Positions 34,130-42,633 of a stretch of 64,000 nucleotides of DNA are shown piece after piece. Made by a program: the position numbers and the translations under genes. The stretch comes from Bacteroidales bacterium (GTDB lineage: Bacteria; Bacteroidota; Bacteroidia; Bacteroidales; Marinilabiliaceae), in assembly GCA_024401355.1 (NCBI GenBank), contig JAKSLF010000001.1:216442-280441 (forward strand), written 5' to 3'. The stretch's first letter is position 1. Each line of letters starts with the position of its first letter. Under the pieces are notes generated by a model that did no database searches, was not told the origin of the DNA, and was given only the letters and a program-made list of their open reading frames with translations.

Positions 34130-35443
34130 TTAGTCGATATACTCGAATCCTGTGTATGGAATGAGCGCCTTTGGCATTCTGATGCCCTTCTCTGTCTGGT
34201 TGTTCTCAAGCAACGCAGCAACAATTCGTGGCAACGCAAGAGCTGAACCATTCAATGTGTGGCACAACTCAACTTTCTTGTCTGCTGTGCGGTAACGACA
34301 CTTCAGACGGTTCGCCTGATATGTGTCGAAGTTCGATACCGAACTTACCTCAAGCCATCTCTGCTGAGCCTCTGAGTATACCTCAAAGTCATAGCACAAT
34401 GCTGCTGTGAATGACATGTCACCACCGCAAAGACGTAGTATACGATATGGCAACTCGAGCTTCTGGAGCAAGCCTTCCACATGGTTCAACATCTCCTGAT
34501 GGCTCTCCTTCGAATGCTCTGGCTTGTCGATGCGTACTATCTCTATCTTCGAGAATTCATGCAAACGGTTCAAACCACGAACGTCCTTGCCATACGAACC
34601 TGCCTCACGACGGAAACACTCTGTATATGCACAATTCTTGATTGGCAACTGCTTCTCGTCAAGAATAACATCACGGTAGATGTTTGTTACAGGAACTTCT
34701 GCTGTTGGTATCAAGTAGAAGTCGTCTATCTCACAATGATACATCTGACCCTCTTTGTCTGGCAACTGACCTGTGCCATAGCCCGACGCCTGATTAACTA
34801 CCGTTGGAGGCATTATCTCTGTATAGCCAGCCTTGTTGGCCTCCGCAAGGAAGAAGTTGATCAACGCACGCTGAAGCTGCGCTCCCTTGCCTATATATAC
34901 AGGGAAACCTGCACCTGTTATCTTTACACCAAGGTCGAAGTCAATAAGGTTGTACTTCTTCGCTAACTCCCAGTGTGGAAGCTTCGCCTCGCCATTGGCC
35001 GGAACTGTATCCCAGTTGCCTACATTGTCTCCCTCCTTGCACTCACGGAGATTCGACTTTACAACAAGGTTGTCCTCTGCTGCTGCACCCTCTGGTACAA
35101 GGTCGTATGGAATGTTTGGTATCGTGCACAAATGTGCTGTCAACTCATCCTCCGCCTGCTTCTGAGCCTCGCCCAACGCTGCTATCTGCTCCTTCAGCTT
35201 CGCTACATTCACTTTGGCAGCCTCTGCCTCGTCCTTCTTGCCCTGCTTCATCAACGCACCTATCTCCTGTGCATACTTCTTGCTCTCTGCTAGGGCTGCG
35301 TCCGATTTCTGCTGAGCCTCACGACGTCTGTTGTTTATCGCGATAGCTTTCTCAATAGCCTCCTTCGCACCGCTGAAGTGCTTCTTCTCCAGGCCGGCTA
35401 TTACAAGCTCGGTCTGCTCAGTTATCTGTTTTAGTGTAAGCAT
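34130..35443 (-). CDS. serS: Seryl-tRNA synthetase
   Basis: A 437-residue class II synthetase. Residues about 30-105 form the long antiparallel coiled coil that binds the tRNA variable arm. Motif 2 is FRREAGSYGKDVRGLNRLHEFSKIE and motif 3 is NGSALALPRIVAALLENNQ. The Pro-rich block PPTVVNQASGYGTGQLP is the serine-specific motif 1/2 connection. Length and motif order are normal. It is transcribed alone, with a terminator downstream. Confidence 0.97.
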   Translation of the reverse strand: MLTLKQITEQTELVIAGLEKKHFSGAKEAIEKAIAINNRRREAQQKSDAALAESKKYAQEIGALMKQGKKDEAEAAKVNVAKLKEQIAALGEAQKQAEDELTAHLCTIPNIPYDLVPEGAAAEDNLVVKSNLRECKEGDNVGNWDTVPANGEAKLPHWELAKKYNLIDFDLGVKITGAGFPVYIGKGAQLQRALINFFLAEANKAGYTEIMPPTVVNQASGYGTGQLPDKEGQMYHCEIDDFYLIPTAEVPVTNIYRDVILDEKQLPIKNCAYTECFRREAGSYGKDVRGLNRLHEFSKIEIVRIDKPEHSKESHQEMLNHVEGLLQKLELPYRILRLCGGDMSFTAALCYDFEVYSEAQQRWLEVSSVSNFDTYQANRLKCRYRTADKKVELCHTLNGSALALPRIVAALLENNQTEKGIRMPKALIPYTGFEYID

Positions 35444-35461
35444 TGTCTTGTAAGTAATAAA

Positions 35462-35505
35462 ATAAAAACTCCCGTTTGCTACTCGTAAGTACCAAATCAG
35501 GAGCT
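35462..35505 (-). terminator. Terminator of the L21-L27 operon
   Basis: On the minus strand, AGCTCC...CAAA pairs in steps with TTTG...GGAGT through AGTA/TACT at the tip, followed by TTTTTATTTTATT. It lies 24 bp past the L27 stop. Confidence 0.75.
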
Positions 35506-35528
35506 TGTAAATCCGTTAGAGGAGTAGC

Positions 35529-35786
35529 TTACTCTGCTGGAACGACTGAAACAAATGATTTGTCGTCCTTCTTGCGAGAGAAAGTCACGATACCATCAAC
35601 GAGTGCAAACAAAGTGTGATCTCTGCCAATGCCTACGTTCTCACCTGGATGGTGCTGTGTACCGCGCTGACGAACGATGATGTTACCAGCCTTTGCAAAC
35701 TGACCACCATAAATCTTGAGGCCAAGACGCTTGCTCTCTGACTCACGACCGTTCTTTGAACTACCTACTGCTTTCTTGTGTGCCAT
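35529..35786 (-). CDS. rpmA: 50S ribosomal protein L27
   Basis: An 85-residue L27 with the N-terminal signature [20 protein letters not shown] (no removable extension as in Firmicutes), then [25 protein letters not shown] and [12 protein letters not shown]. Its N-terminus reaches the peptidyl-transferase centre. The gene follows rplU by 68 bp on the same strand, the standard L21-L27 pair. Confidence 0.97.
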   Translation of the reverse strand: MAHKKAVGSSKNGRESESKRLGLKIYGGQFAKAGNIIVRQRGTQHHPGENVGIGRDHTLFALVDGIVTFSRKKDDKSFVSVVPAE

Positions 35787-35854
35787 TTTTTCTTATCTTT
35801 TATGCCTATCCTCCGAAGAGAATTAAAAGCTAAGTTTCTAAATCAGTGAATTAA

Positions 35855-36166
35855 TTAACCAAGAATGCTCTCGATCTGAATCTGTGAAAGATACTGACGG
35901 TGGCCATTCTTCTTCTCATATCCCTTGCGACGACGCTTGTGGAATACGATTACCTTGTCACCCTTGAGGTGGCTAAGAACCTTTGCAGTAACCTTTGCGC
36001 CTGCAATAGTAGGAGCACCGATTTTTACTGCACCTTCATTGTCAATAAGAAGAACACGGTCGAACTCTACGCTCTCACCCTCGTTCTGTGCAAGACGGTT
36101 TACGAAGATCTTTCTGTCCTTCTCAACCTTGAACTGCTGTCCAGCAATTTCTACAATAGCGTACAT
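35855..36166 (-). CDS. rplU: 50S ribosomal protein L21
   Basis: A 103-residue L21 starting MYAIVEIAGQQFKVEKDRKI, with VLLIDNEGAVKIGAPTIAGA and the C-terminal KRRRKGYEKKNGHRQ. The ATG at 36166 is used; the frame extends to 36220 but the family always begins at MYAIVE. L21 binds 23S rRNA domain II with L20. A perfect promoter lies 85 bp upstream. Confidence 0.97.
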   Translation of the reverse strand: MYAIVEIAGQQFKVEKDRKIFVNRLAQNEGESVEFDRVLLIDNEGAVKIGAPTIAGAKVTAKVLSHLKGDKVIVFHKRRRKGYEKKNGHRQYLSQIQIESILG

Positions 36167-36250
36167 TTTTGCTATAACGTTTAAAGTTATACCTGCAGGC
36201 GGACACTCTCTTAGCGCCACTTAATTTGAGCCAATACAAGTTTTCGGGCG

Positions 36251-36282
36251 CAAAGTTAGCACTTTATTTCGTCCTATCCAAA
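36251..36282 (-). promoter_or_regulatory. Promoter of the L21-L27 operon
   Basis: On the minus strand, TTTG (36282-36279), 20 bp and TAACTTTG (36258-36251) match the Bacteroidetes consensus fully. The leader to the L21 ATG is about 80 nt. TATTTTTG (36323-36330) on the plus strand may serve the divergent nuclease gene, but lacks a spaced -33. Confidence 0.78.
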
Positions 36283-36355
36283 TGTTTTTCGCAAGTTTTC
36301 CGCTCTTTGATAAATAATTAAGTATTTTTGCACCTGCAATCGCACACTTTACAAC

Positions 36356-36943
36356 ATGAACAACAAAGGAGACAACTGCAATTCTATTATCGAACTCACC
36401 GTTTCTGGCCTCTCACAAGGCAAGAAACCCGGCACATACACTCTCCTCCTCGCCGAACGCAACGGCAAACGTCGCATGCCCATCCTCATCGGACAATACG
36501 AGGCACAGGCCATCGCCGCTTGTCTCCAAAATGTTACTCCTGTCCGACCTCTCACTCACGACCTTTTCACCATGTACGGTAAGGCTTTTGGAATAGTGGT
36601 CACTCGCGTCGATATCTATAAAATCGAACAAGGCATCTTCTACTCCTACCTCCATTGCCAGCAAGGCTCTATGTCTGTCAACATCGACGCCCGAACCAGC
36701 GACGCCGTGGCTATCGCTCTCCGATACAATTGCCCTATCTTCACTACCGAAGATATCATCCATGAGGTGGCTTCAAAGGTCACTATCGTTTTCCCCGACG
36801 GCAAAATCCTGCCACCCGATATCCCTATCGAGGAAATGACTCCCGAACAACTGGCAGCCGCCATGGACAACGCTATAGCCGACGAAAACTACGAACTCGC
36901 CTCTCAAATCCGCGACCTCATCAACCGACGCAACAACGCCTAG
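36356..36943 (+). CDS. Bifunctional nuclease (BFN/DUF151) family protein with UVR motif
   Basis: A 195-residue protein. Residues about 10-145 are the BFN/DUF151 domain (LTVSGLSQGKK, LLAERNGKRRMPILIGQYEAQ, SVNIDARTSDAVAIALR). The C-terminal 35 residues fit a UvrB/UvrC motif (MTPEQLAAAMDNAIADENYE and ASQIRDLI). This two-domain layout is common in Bacteroidetes. The family name comes from a plant nuclease; the bacterial role is not settled. Its last codons overlap the convergent CPBP gene by 4 bp. Confidence 0.88.
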   Translation: MNNKGDNCNSIIELTVSGLSQGKKPGTYTLLLAERNGKRRMPILIGQYEAQAIAACLQNVTPVRPLTHDLFTMYGKAFGIVVTRVDIYKIEQGIFYSYLHCQQGSMSVNIDARTSDAVAIALRYNCPIFTTEDIIHEVASKVTIVFPDGKILPPDIPIEEMTPEQLAAAMDNAIADENYELASQIRDLINRRNNA

Positions 36944-38850
36944 TCTTCACCAACATATTTCTTGTTGGCTACGTCTGTCCATAATACTCTCAAGGCAAAT
37001 ATGCAGAATGCTCCCGCCATTATTGCCGCAAGCACCACAGGCACCGACGCATTCAGCTTCTCGTCACCAACATTGTCCCCAGCTATTATCATGGTCAGCA
37101 CCGCAAACGAGTTGTTTATCACATGCACCAATATTGTCAGCAATATGTTCCCCGTCTTATAATATATAATGCAGAATATCAGGCCAAGCATCGTCGCAAA
37201 GACCACTTGTGCCGGATTCATGTGTGTCAGGCCAAACAACAGCGACGCTATTATTATCGACTTCCACACTCCAACACCTTTTCTCAACATATATCCCAGC
37301 ATCGCCGCACGGAATACTATCTCTTCTGTTACCGGACCGACAATGCCTATGCTCAGCGCACCAAGGAATGATTTCGCAAGGTTAGGCATCTTCTGCTGCA
37401 GCAGGTCTGGCACGTCAAGCAGACTCACTATGATGTTGAGCGCCACCGATCCCGCCATCGCTCCTGCTACTGCCAGTATCACATAGCCTATCCCCAAGCC
37501 CGACGGCTTCAAGTCCCTGTCTGCCTTGAACATCCTAATCGGCCATATCATCAGCACGATTGTTACTAGCGATGACAAAAACAATGCTGCCGATGTTATG
37601 CTAACCGACATTTCATTGCCCAAATTCCCCATCGACACTTCCTGACCCGACATCTTCTTGTAAATAATATATGCCACCATCAGCAATACCGAGACGGCAA
37701 GCTGAACACCAATAAATGTCAACATGGCCAATATCGGCTTCCCATACTTCTCCTTCCATCTCAATTTCTTTACCTCACTTCCCAATTCCTCACTCTTCAC
37801 CTCTCCATTCCCTGGCTCTTCACCTTCCTTCATGATATTCACCTCATTCTTCCTGCTCACCATCAGCCCATCCGAATCGCCACCACATCTACACTCCATC
37901 CCATTCCCTTCAGCATCCAGTTTTACCTCACATCCATCCCCGTTCTCCTTCACACCACCATTCTCTTCATCTCCACCTCGTTCACACGCCATTCCTTCTC
38001 CATCCAGCTCCACAATCTCCACATAATCCCTGTCTGCACTATTCTTCCAGAAGTACTTGAACAGATAAACACATGCCACCGACGATACACACAATACTGC
38101 GAATACCCCCAGTGTACCTCCAAAGAGGTCGCCCATCGTACAGTCCGCACCCATCGTCTTCATAAGCACAACCGACAACGAGTTGTTTAATATATGTATC
38201 AACGATGTCAAGATTATATTTCCCGTCTTATAATATATCATGCCAAGCATCACACCAACCGCCGCAGCAAAAGGCATCTGAGCCGGATTCAAATGCATCA
38301 GTCCAAAAAGCAAAGCCGAAATAATTATCGCCGTCCACTTGTCAACGCCCTTCCTCAACATATAACCCAATATCGCCGAACGGAATACTACTTCCTCCGC
38401 AATCGGAGCAATAACTCCCACAACCAGGCAACCCATCAATCCCTCTATCATTCCCTCCATATTCTCACTCAGCAAATCCGGCAAATCCATAAATTCGCTG
38501 ACAATATCCAACGCCACAGCACCCATCATCGTACCAACAACAGCCACCACCGACATCTTCCCCCCAATGCCCGAAGGCTTCAAATCTCTCTTCAGCTTGA
38601 AATCACCAAACGGCCATATCATCACCAATATCGTCACCACCGACGATACCACCATCGCACCACTCAGCAATCCGCCATCCGTCATCGTCGAAAGCAAAGC
38701 CGACGTCACAGCTCTACTGTCACCCGAAACTGCAATGTCACGTATAGTCGGTGTCGTCGCAATCGCCCACACCGTCGCCGCAATCGATACAACTACTTGA
38801 ATTAGCATAAACAGCAGCACATACAATATTGGTTTTCCGAATCTATTCAT
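36940..38850 (-). CDS. Duplicated CPBP-family intramembrane protease (two domains in one chain)
   Basis: A 636-residue membrane protein built from two copies of the CPBP/CAAX-protease (Abi) unit, about residues 1-275 and 385-636. Each copy has its own metal/catalytic motif: EEVVFRSAILGYMLRKG in the first and EEIVFRAAMLGYMLRKG in the second, plus LMHLNPAQ / LTHMNPAQ and LIHILNN / LVHVINN. The copies also share MIWP..F...RDLKPSG. Family members are normally about 250-300 residues. The linker (about 280-385) is charged and low in complexity, rich in Glu, Gly, Asn and Ser. Both active sites look intact. The targets are unknown; prenyl-protein or peptide processing and immunity roles are known in the family. 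Confidence 0.88.
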   Translation of the reverse strand: MNRFGKPILYVLLFMLIQVVVSIAATVWAIATTPTIRDIAVSGDSRAVTSALLSTMTDGGLLSGAMVVSSVVTILVMIWPFGDFKLKRDLKPSGIGGKMSVVAVVGTMMGAVALDIVSEFMDLPDLLSENMEGMIEGLMGCLVVGVIAPIAEEVVFRSAILGYMLRKGVDKWTAIIISALLFGLMHLNPAQMPFAAAVGVMLGMIYYKTGNIILTSLIHILNNSLSVVLMKTMGADCTMGDLFGGTLGVFAVLCVSSVACVYLFKYFWKNSADRDYVEIVELDGEGMACERGGDEENGGVKENGDGCEVKLDAEGNGMECRCGGDSDGLMVSRKNEVNIMKEGEEPGNGEVKSEELGSEVKKLRWKEKYGKPILAMLTFIGVQLAVSVLLMVAYIIYKKMSGQEVSMGNLGNEMSVSITSAALFLSSLVTIVLMIWPIRMFKADRDLKPSGLGIGYVILAVAGAMAGSVALNIIVSLLDVPDLLQQKMPNLAKSFLGALSIGIVGPVTEEIVFRAAMLGYMLRKGVGVWKSIIIASLLFGLTHMNPAQVVFATMLGLIFCIIYYKTGNILLTILVHVINNSFAVLTMIIAGDNVGDEKLNASVPVVLAAIMAGAFCIFALRVLWTDVANKKYVGED

Positions 38851-38898
38851 TTTTTCTATATATTTCTTTTTTTACAGTACTTTTCACTACTATATGGA

Positions 38899-38949
38899 TG
38901 AGCTAACTTTAAGATACCCTTAAGATACCCTTACCGAAGGGATAGCTCA
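38899..38949. repeat. Hairpin with tandem repeat in the gap before the COG0523 gene
   Basis: TGAGCTA (38899-38905) and TAGCTCA (38943-38949) enclose two exact TTAAGATACCC units (38909-38919, 38920-38930) and an inner CCCTT/AAGGG hairpin (38928-38941). The ACCGAAGGGATAGCTC segment recalls the GGAGGGATAACGG core of the 280-bp element, perhaps by chance. The rest of the 38851-39161 gap holds a promoter and nothing else I can name. Confidence 0.5.
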
Positions 38950-39112
38950 CCTCAATCCGCAGATTATTTAACTACAGTTTCTGTCGTTTGCCAGTCATTT
39001 TCTCTATTGTCCTGCAAACATCAGTTCCGTGTCTACTTCCTGCTAATCCTTCATCATCCTATATATATAGGTAGGTTTAGCAGTCATCTCACCACAAAGA
39101 TATACAAATTCG

Positions 39113-39143
39113 TTGCAATGTCTATTAGAAATGATTACTTTTG
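39113..39143 (+). promoter_or_regulatory. Promoter of the COG0523 GTPase gene
   Basis: TTG (39113-39115), 20 bp and TACTTTTG (39136-39143) fit the consensus. The start codon at 39162 is only 19 bp past the -7 box, so the leader is very short. No Zur-like palindrome was recognised. Confidence 0.68.
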
Positions 39144-39161
39144 CAGTAATTATATATATAA

Positions 39162-40451
39162 ATGTCAAAAAAATTGACAACAATGAATAACCAGGAAATA
39201 CCCGTATTGCTTCTCACCGGCTATCTCGGTAGTGGCAAGACAACTCTTCTCAACCGCATTCTTTCCAACAAGAGCGGCATCAAGTTTGCTGTTATTGTCA
39301 ACGATATAGGCGAAGTCAATATCGACGCCGATCTCATCCAGCAAGGTGGCATCGTCGGACAGGCCGACGATAGTCTCGTCGCACTCCAGAATGGATGTAT
39401 CTGCTGCACTCTCAAGATGGACCTCGTCGAACAGCTTCACGACATCGTAGCCATGCACCGATTCGACTACATCGTCATCGAGGCTAGCGGCATCTGCGAA
39501 CCAGCTCCTATCGCCCAGACTATCTGCTCCATCCCTCAGCTCGACCCTCGCTACAGCAAGGACGGACTGCCTAAGATGGACTGCATAGTGACTGTCGTCG
39601 ACGCACTTCGCATGAAGGACGAGTTCGGTAGCGGAAGCAACCTCATAGGACAAAATATTGGTGAAGAGGATATCGAAAACCTCGTCATCCAGCAGATCGA
39701 ATTCTGCAATATCATCCTCCTCAACAAGGCTAGCGAAGTCGACAAGGTAGAGCTCGGCCGCATCAAGGAAATCATCCGTGCCCTCCAGCCTAAGGCTCAG
39801 ATCATCGAATGCGACTACGGCAATGTCGACCTCGACAAGCTCGTCAATACCAACCTGTTCAATTTCGACGAAGTAGCAACTTCTGCCGCATGGATCAGCG
39901 AAATTGAAGGCAACGGCGATAGTCACGACCATTATGAAGACGAGGACGATGACGATGAACACGAACATCACCACCATCACCATCACCACGATGATGACGA
40001 CCACGACGAAGAACATTGTCCCGATCCAGAACATTGCCATTGCCACCATCATCACCATCACCACCACGATGGAGGTGAGGTCGAGGAGTATGGTATCGGC
40101 ACTTTCGTCTACTACGCTCGTCGCCCAATGGATCTCAGCCTCTTCGACGATTTCGTCGCTCGCAAGTGGCCTAAGTCTGTCATCCGTGCCAAAGGTATCT
40201 GCTACTTCGACGATGAGAAGGATACTTGCTACCTTTTCGAACAGGCTGGCAAGCAGATTTCGCTCAAGAATGTCGGACAATGGTATGCTACAATGCCTAA
40301 GCACGAACTCGACGCATTCATGGCTGCCAATCCTGGTCTCCGCAAAGACTGGGACGAACAGTACGGCGACCGCATGCAGAAGCTCGTTTTCATCGGTCAG
40401 AAGATGGACAAAGAAGCAATCAAGGCTGCTCTCGACTTCTGTCTTGTTTAA
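39162..40451 (+). CDS. COG0523 (CobW/G3E) GTPase with histidine-rich metal-binding segment
   Basis: A 429-residue G3E GTPase, a metallochaperone family. Walker A is GYLGSGKT (20-27), the metal-binding motif GCICC lies at 78-82, the Walker B-like region is EASGICEPAPI and the guanine-specificity motif is LNKAS (187-191). Between the GTPase and CobW_C domains, residues about 255-302 are an extraordinary His/Asp-rich stretch with two runs of eight His and several Asp/Glu plus Cys. The C-terminal domain follows (GIGTFVYYARRPMDLSLF onward). Zinc is the likeliest cargo. It is followed 31 bp later by an SpmAB-like gene. Confidence 0.9.
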   Translation: MSKKLTTMNNQEIPVLLLTGYLGSGKTTLLNRILSNKSGIKFAVIVNDIGEVNIDADLIQQGGIVGQADDSLVALQNGCICCTLKMDLVEQLHDIVAMHRFDYIVIEASGICEPAPIAQTICSIPQLDPRYSKDGLPKMDCIVTVVDALRMKDEFGSGSNLIGQNIGEEDIENLVIQQIEFCNIILLNKASEVDKVELGRIKEIIRALQPKAQIIECDYGNVDLDKLVNTNLFNFDEVATSAAWISEIEGNGDSHDHYEDEDDDDEHEHHHHHHHHDDDDHDEEHCPDPEHCHCHHHHHHHHDGGEVEEYGIGTFVYYARRPMDLSLFDDFVARKWPKSVIRAKGICYFDDEKDTCYLFEQAGKQISLKNVGQWYATMPKHELDAFMAANPGLRKDWDEQYGDRMQKLVFIGQKMDKEAIKAALDFCLV

Positions 40452-40482
40452 TATGACTCTTTAATTATAGAAGCAATACACC

Positions 40483-41712
40483 GTGGTACTCAATTATATC
40501 TGGATAGCATTCATTCTTATCGCTTTCGTCGTTGGCATCATCCGTCTTTGTATGGGCGACGTCGAAATCGTGACTGCAATGGTCGACTCTACTTTTTCTT
40601 CGGCCAAGAATGGCTTCGAGATTTCTCTCTACCTCACCGGAGTATTGACTCTATGGCTTGGAATAATGAAGGTTGGCGAAGCTGGCGGCTCCGTCAACCT
40701 CCTTTCTCGACTCATCTCACCTTTCTTCTCACGAATATTCCCCGGCATCCCTAAAGGACATCCAGCAATGGGAAGCATGGTGATGAATTTGTCTGCCAAT
40801 ATGCTTGGTCTCGATAATGCCGCAACTCCAATGGGTCTCAAAGCTATGAAGGAGATGCAGGAGCTCAACCCCGACAAGGAGAAAGCCACCAACGCACAGA
40901 TTATGTTCCTCGTGCTCAACACGTCCGGACTGACTATCGTGCCTATTTCTATTATGGCTTACCGAGCACAATTTGGTGCAGCCAATCCTGCCGATGTTTT
41001 TATTCCACTTCTGCTGACTACGTTTTTCTCCACTTTGGCTGGCATTATCGCTGTCGCTGCTGTTCAACGCATCAATCTTCTCAACCGTGTCGTTATCGCT
41101 TATCTAGGCGGATTGTCGCTGTTGGTCGCTTCAATCCTTTATGGAGCCGGACATCTGCCTGCCGAAAGCATAAAGACTTATTCCACCGTCGCTTCAAGTG
41201 TCATTCTTCTCTCTGTCATCACGGGCTTCGTCGGTCTTGCCGCATATCGCCGAGTCAATGTGTATGATGCTTTCATCGAAGGTGCAAAGGACGGTTTCAA
41301 CACAGCCATCAAGATTATTCCTTTCCTGATTGCTATTCTTGTCGCGGTCGGACTATTCCGTGCTAGCGGAGCTCTCGACTTTATTATCGAATGTATAAGG
41401 TGGATTTTCTCTCTCTTTGGTACCGATACCAGTTTTGTCGATGCTCTGCCTACGGCGTTCATGAAACCTCTTAGTGGCTCGGGCGCACGTGGTTTCATGC
41501 TCGAGGCTATGACTACTTATGGTGCCGATTCCTTTGTCGGACGTCTCTCATGTCTTTTCCAGGGTGCTGCCGATACTACTTTCTACATTCTTGCTGTCTA
41601 CTTCGGTAGTGTTGGCATAAAGGACACTCGACACGCTGTCGCATGTGGACTTACTGCCGACCTCGCTGGCATTGTTGCTGCCATACTTATTGGTTATCTT
41701 TTCTTCGGATAG
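40483..41712 (+). CDS. SpmA/SpmB-like nucleoside-recognition (Gate) membrane protein
   Basis: A 409-residue membrane protein joining two Gate-type nucleoside-recognition domains, corresponding to spore maturation proteins SpmA (N-terminal) and SpmB (C-terminal). SpmA-like block: GGSVNLLSRLISPFFSRIFP, MVMNLSANMLGLDNAATPMG. SpmB-like block: PFLIAILVAVGLFRASGALD and ALPTAFMKPLSGSGARG. Fused forms are usual in Bacteroidetes, which do not sporulate, so the name does not describe the role; transport of a small solute is possible. The start is GTG at 40483. Its 3' end overlaps the convergent radical SAM gene by 19 bp. Confidence 0.86.
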   Translation: MVLNYIWIAFILIAFVVGIIRLCMGDVEIVTAMVDSTFSSAKNGFEISLYLTGVLTLWLGIMKVGEAGGSVNLLSRLISPFFSRIFPGIPKGHPAMGSMVMNLSANMLGLDNAATPMGLKAMKEMQELNPDKEKATNAQIMFLVLNTSGLTIVPISIMAYRAQFGAANPADVFIPLLLTTFFSTLAGIIAVAAVQRINLLNRVVIAYLGGLSLLVASILYGAGHLPAESIKTYSTVASSVILLSVITGFVGLAAYRRVNVYDAFIEGAKDGFNTAIKIIPFLIAILVAVGLFRASGALDFIIECIRWIFSLFGTDTSFVDALPTAFMKPLSGSGARGFMLEAMTTYGADSFVGRLSCLFQGAADTTFYILAVYFGSVGIKDTRHAVACGLTADLAGIVAAILIGYLFFG

Positions 41713-42620
41713 AGTTTACCTTGCCAACTGTCACGTTCTTCCAATCGCTTCTCCAGTTTATGTACAAATTCATAGTTCTTGATGTCCCAGAATGGTGCTA
41801 GCACCATATCTCTCGGCGCTTGGCTGATAAATCTCTCCACTACAATGTCTCGCGAGAGTCGTTCCATGAAATCGATGCAGAAGTCTATATATTCCTCTGC
41901 CGTGAAAAAGTCAAATCGTGAGGGGTCTTCTTCATATTCTTTGCCATATTTCGATCCCTTGACTACCTGCAGCTGATGAAGTTTTAAGAATGTCACCGGA
42001 AGTTCCGACAATATTGATGCTTCTTCTATCATCTGCGACTTTGTCTCACCTGGCAACCCCATTATCAAATGTACTCCAACAGGTATGCCTCTGTTCGCTA
42101 TTCGCCTTATAGCATCCTTGCTTTCGTCCCATCCGTGTCCTCTGTTTATTGCCTTCAGGGTTTCATCATAGCAGCTCTCCACACCAAGTTCTATCGCTAC
42201 ATACGATTCTCTGTTCATCTCTTCAAGTACGTCGAGCAGGTCTTCCTCAACACAATCAGGTCTGGTACCTATTACTATACCTTTTATCATCGGATGCGAC
42301 AACGCCTCCTGGTATAATCTCACTATGTGTTGAGTGTCTCCATACGTATTGCTGTATGCCTGAAAGTATGCAAGAAATGTGTCCGACTTATATTTCTTGA
42401 AGAATTCGATGCCTCTCTCTATCTGAGCTGTCACGCTTTGTTTCGGGTCACAATAGTCTGGATTAAATGTCGAGTTGTTGCAAAATGCACATCCGCCTAT
42501 GCCTTTCGAGCCGTCCCTGTTCGGACATGTGAAGCCGGCATTTATCGACACTTTCTGCGCCCGCCCTCCAAACATCGATTGGCTATATTCTCTGTATGTA
42601 TTGTATCGCTCGTTAAACAT
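41694..42620 (-). CDS. TIGR01212-family radical SAM protein
   Basis: A 308-residue radical SAM protein of the YhcC/TIGR01212 family. The cluster motif is in VSINAGFTCPNRDGSKGIGG continuing to CAFCN: a Cys, a long 12-residue spacing, then CxxC, which defines this group. Later blocks are FLAYFQAYSNTYGD and GTRPDCVEEDLLD, then ELGVESCYDETL. The function of the family is unknown, though a tRNA or translation link is often assumed. I use the ATG at 42620; the frame to 42626 needs a TTG. The gene lies just downstream of miaA. Confidence 0.88.
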   Translation of the reverse strand: MFNERYNTYREYSQSMFGGRAQKVSINAGFTCPNRDGSKGIGGCAFCNNSTFNPDYCDPKQSVTAQIERGIEFFKKYKSDTFLAYFQAYSNTYGDTQHIVRLYQEALSHPMIKGIVIGTRPDCVEEDLLDVLEEMNRESYVAIELGVESCYDETLKAINRGHGWDESKDAIRRIANRGIPVGVHLIMGLPGETKSQMIEEASILSELPVTFLKLHQLQVVKGSKYGKEYEEDPSRFDFFTAEEYIDFCIDFMERLSRDIVVERFISQAPRDMVLAPFWDIKNYEFVHKLEKRLEERDSWQGKLYPKKR

Positions 42621-42633
42621 TACCAACTGCCAA

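Noticed and set aside
38194-38805. Plus-strand frame of 203 codons within the duplicated CPBP gene
   Set aside because: Product is full of His, Arg and Tyr with no domain; the minus strand encodes two protease motifs in frame.
39165-40304. Long open frame (379 codons) on the minus strand opposite the COG0523 GTPase gene
   Set aside because: It is the mirror of a real gene whose His/Asp-rich codons (CAC, GAC) read as Val-rich runs on the other strand. The plus-strand product has full GTPase motifs.
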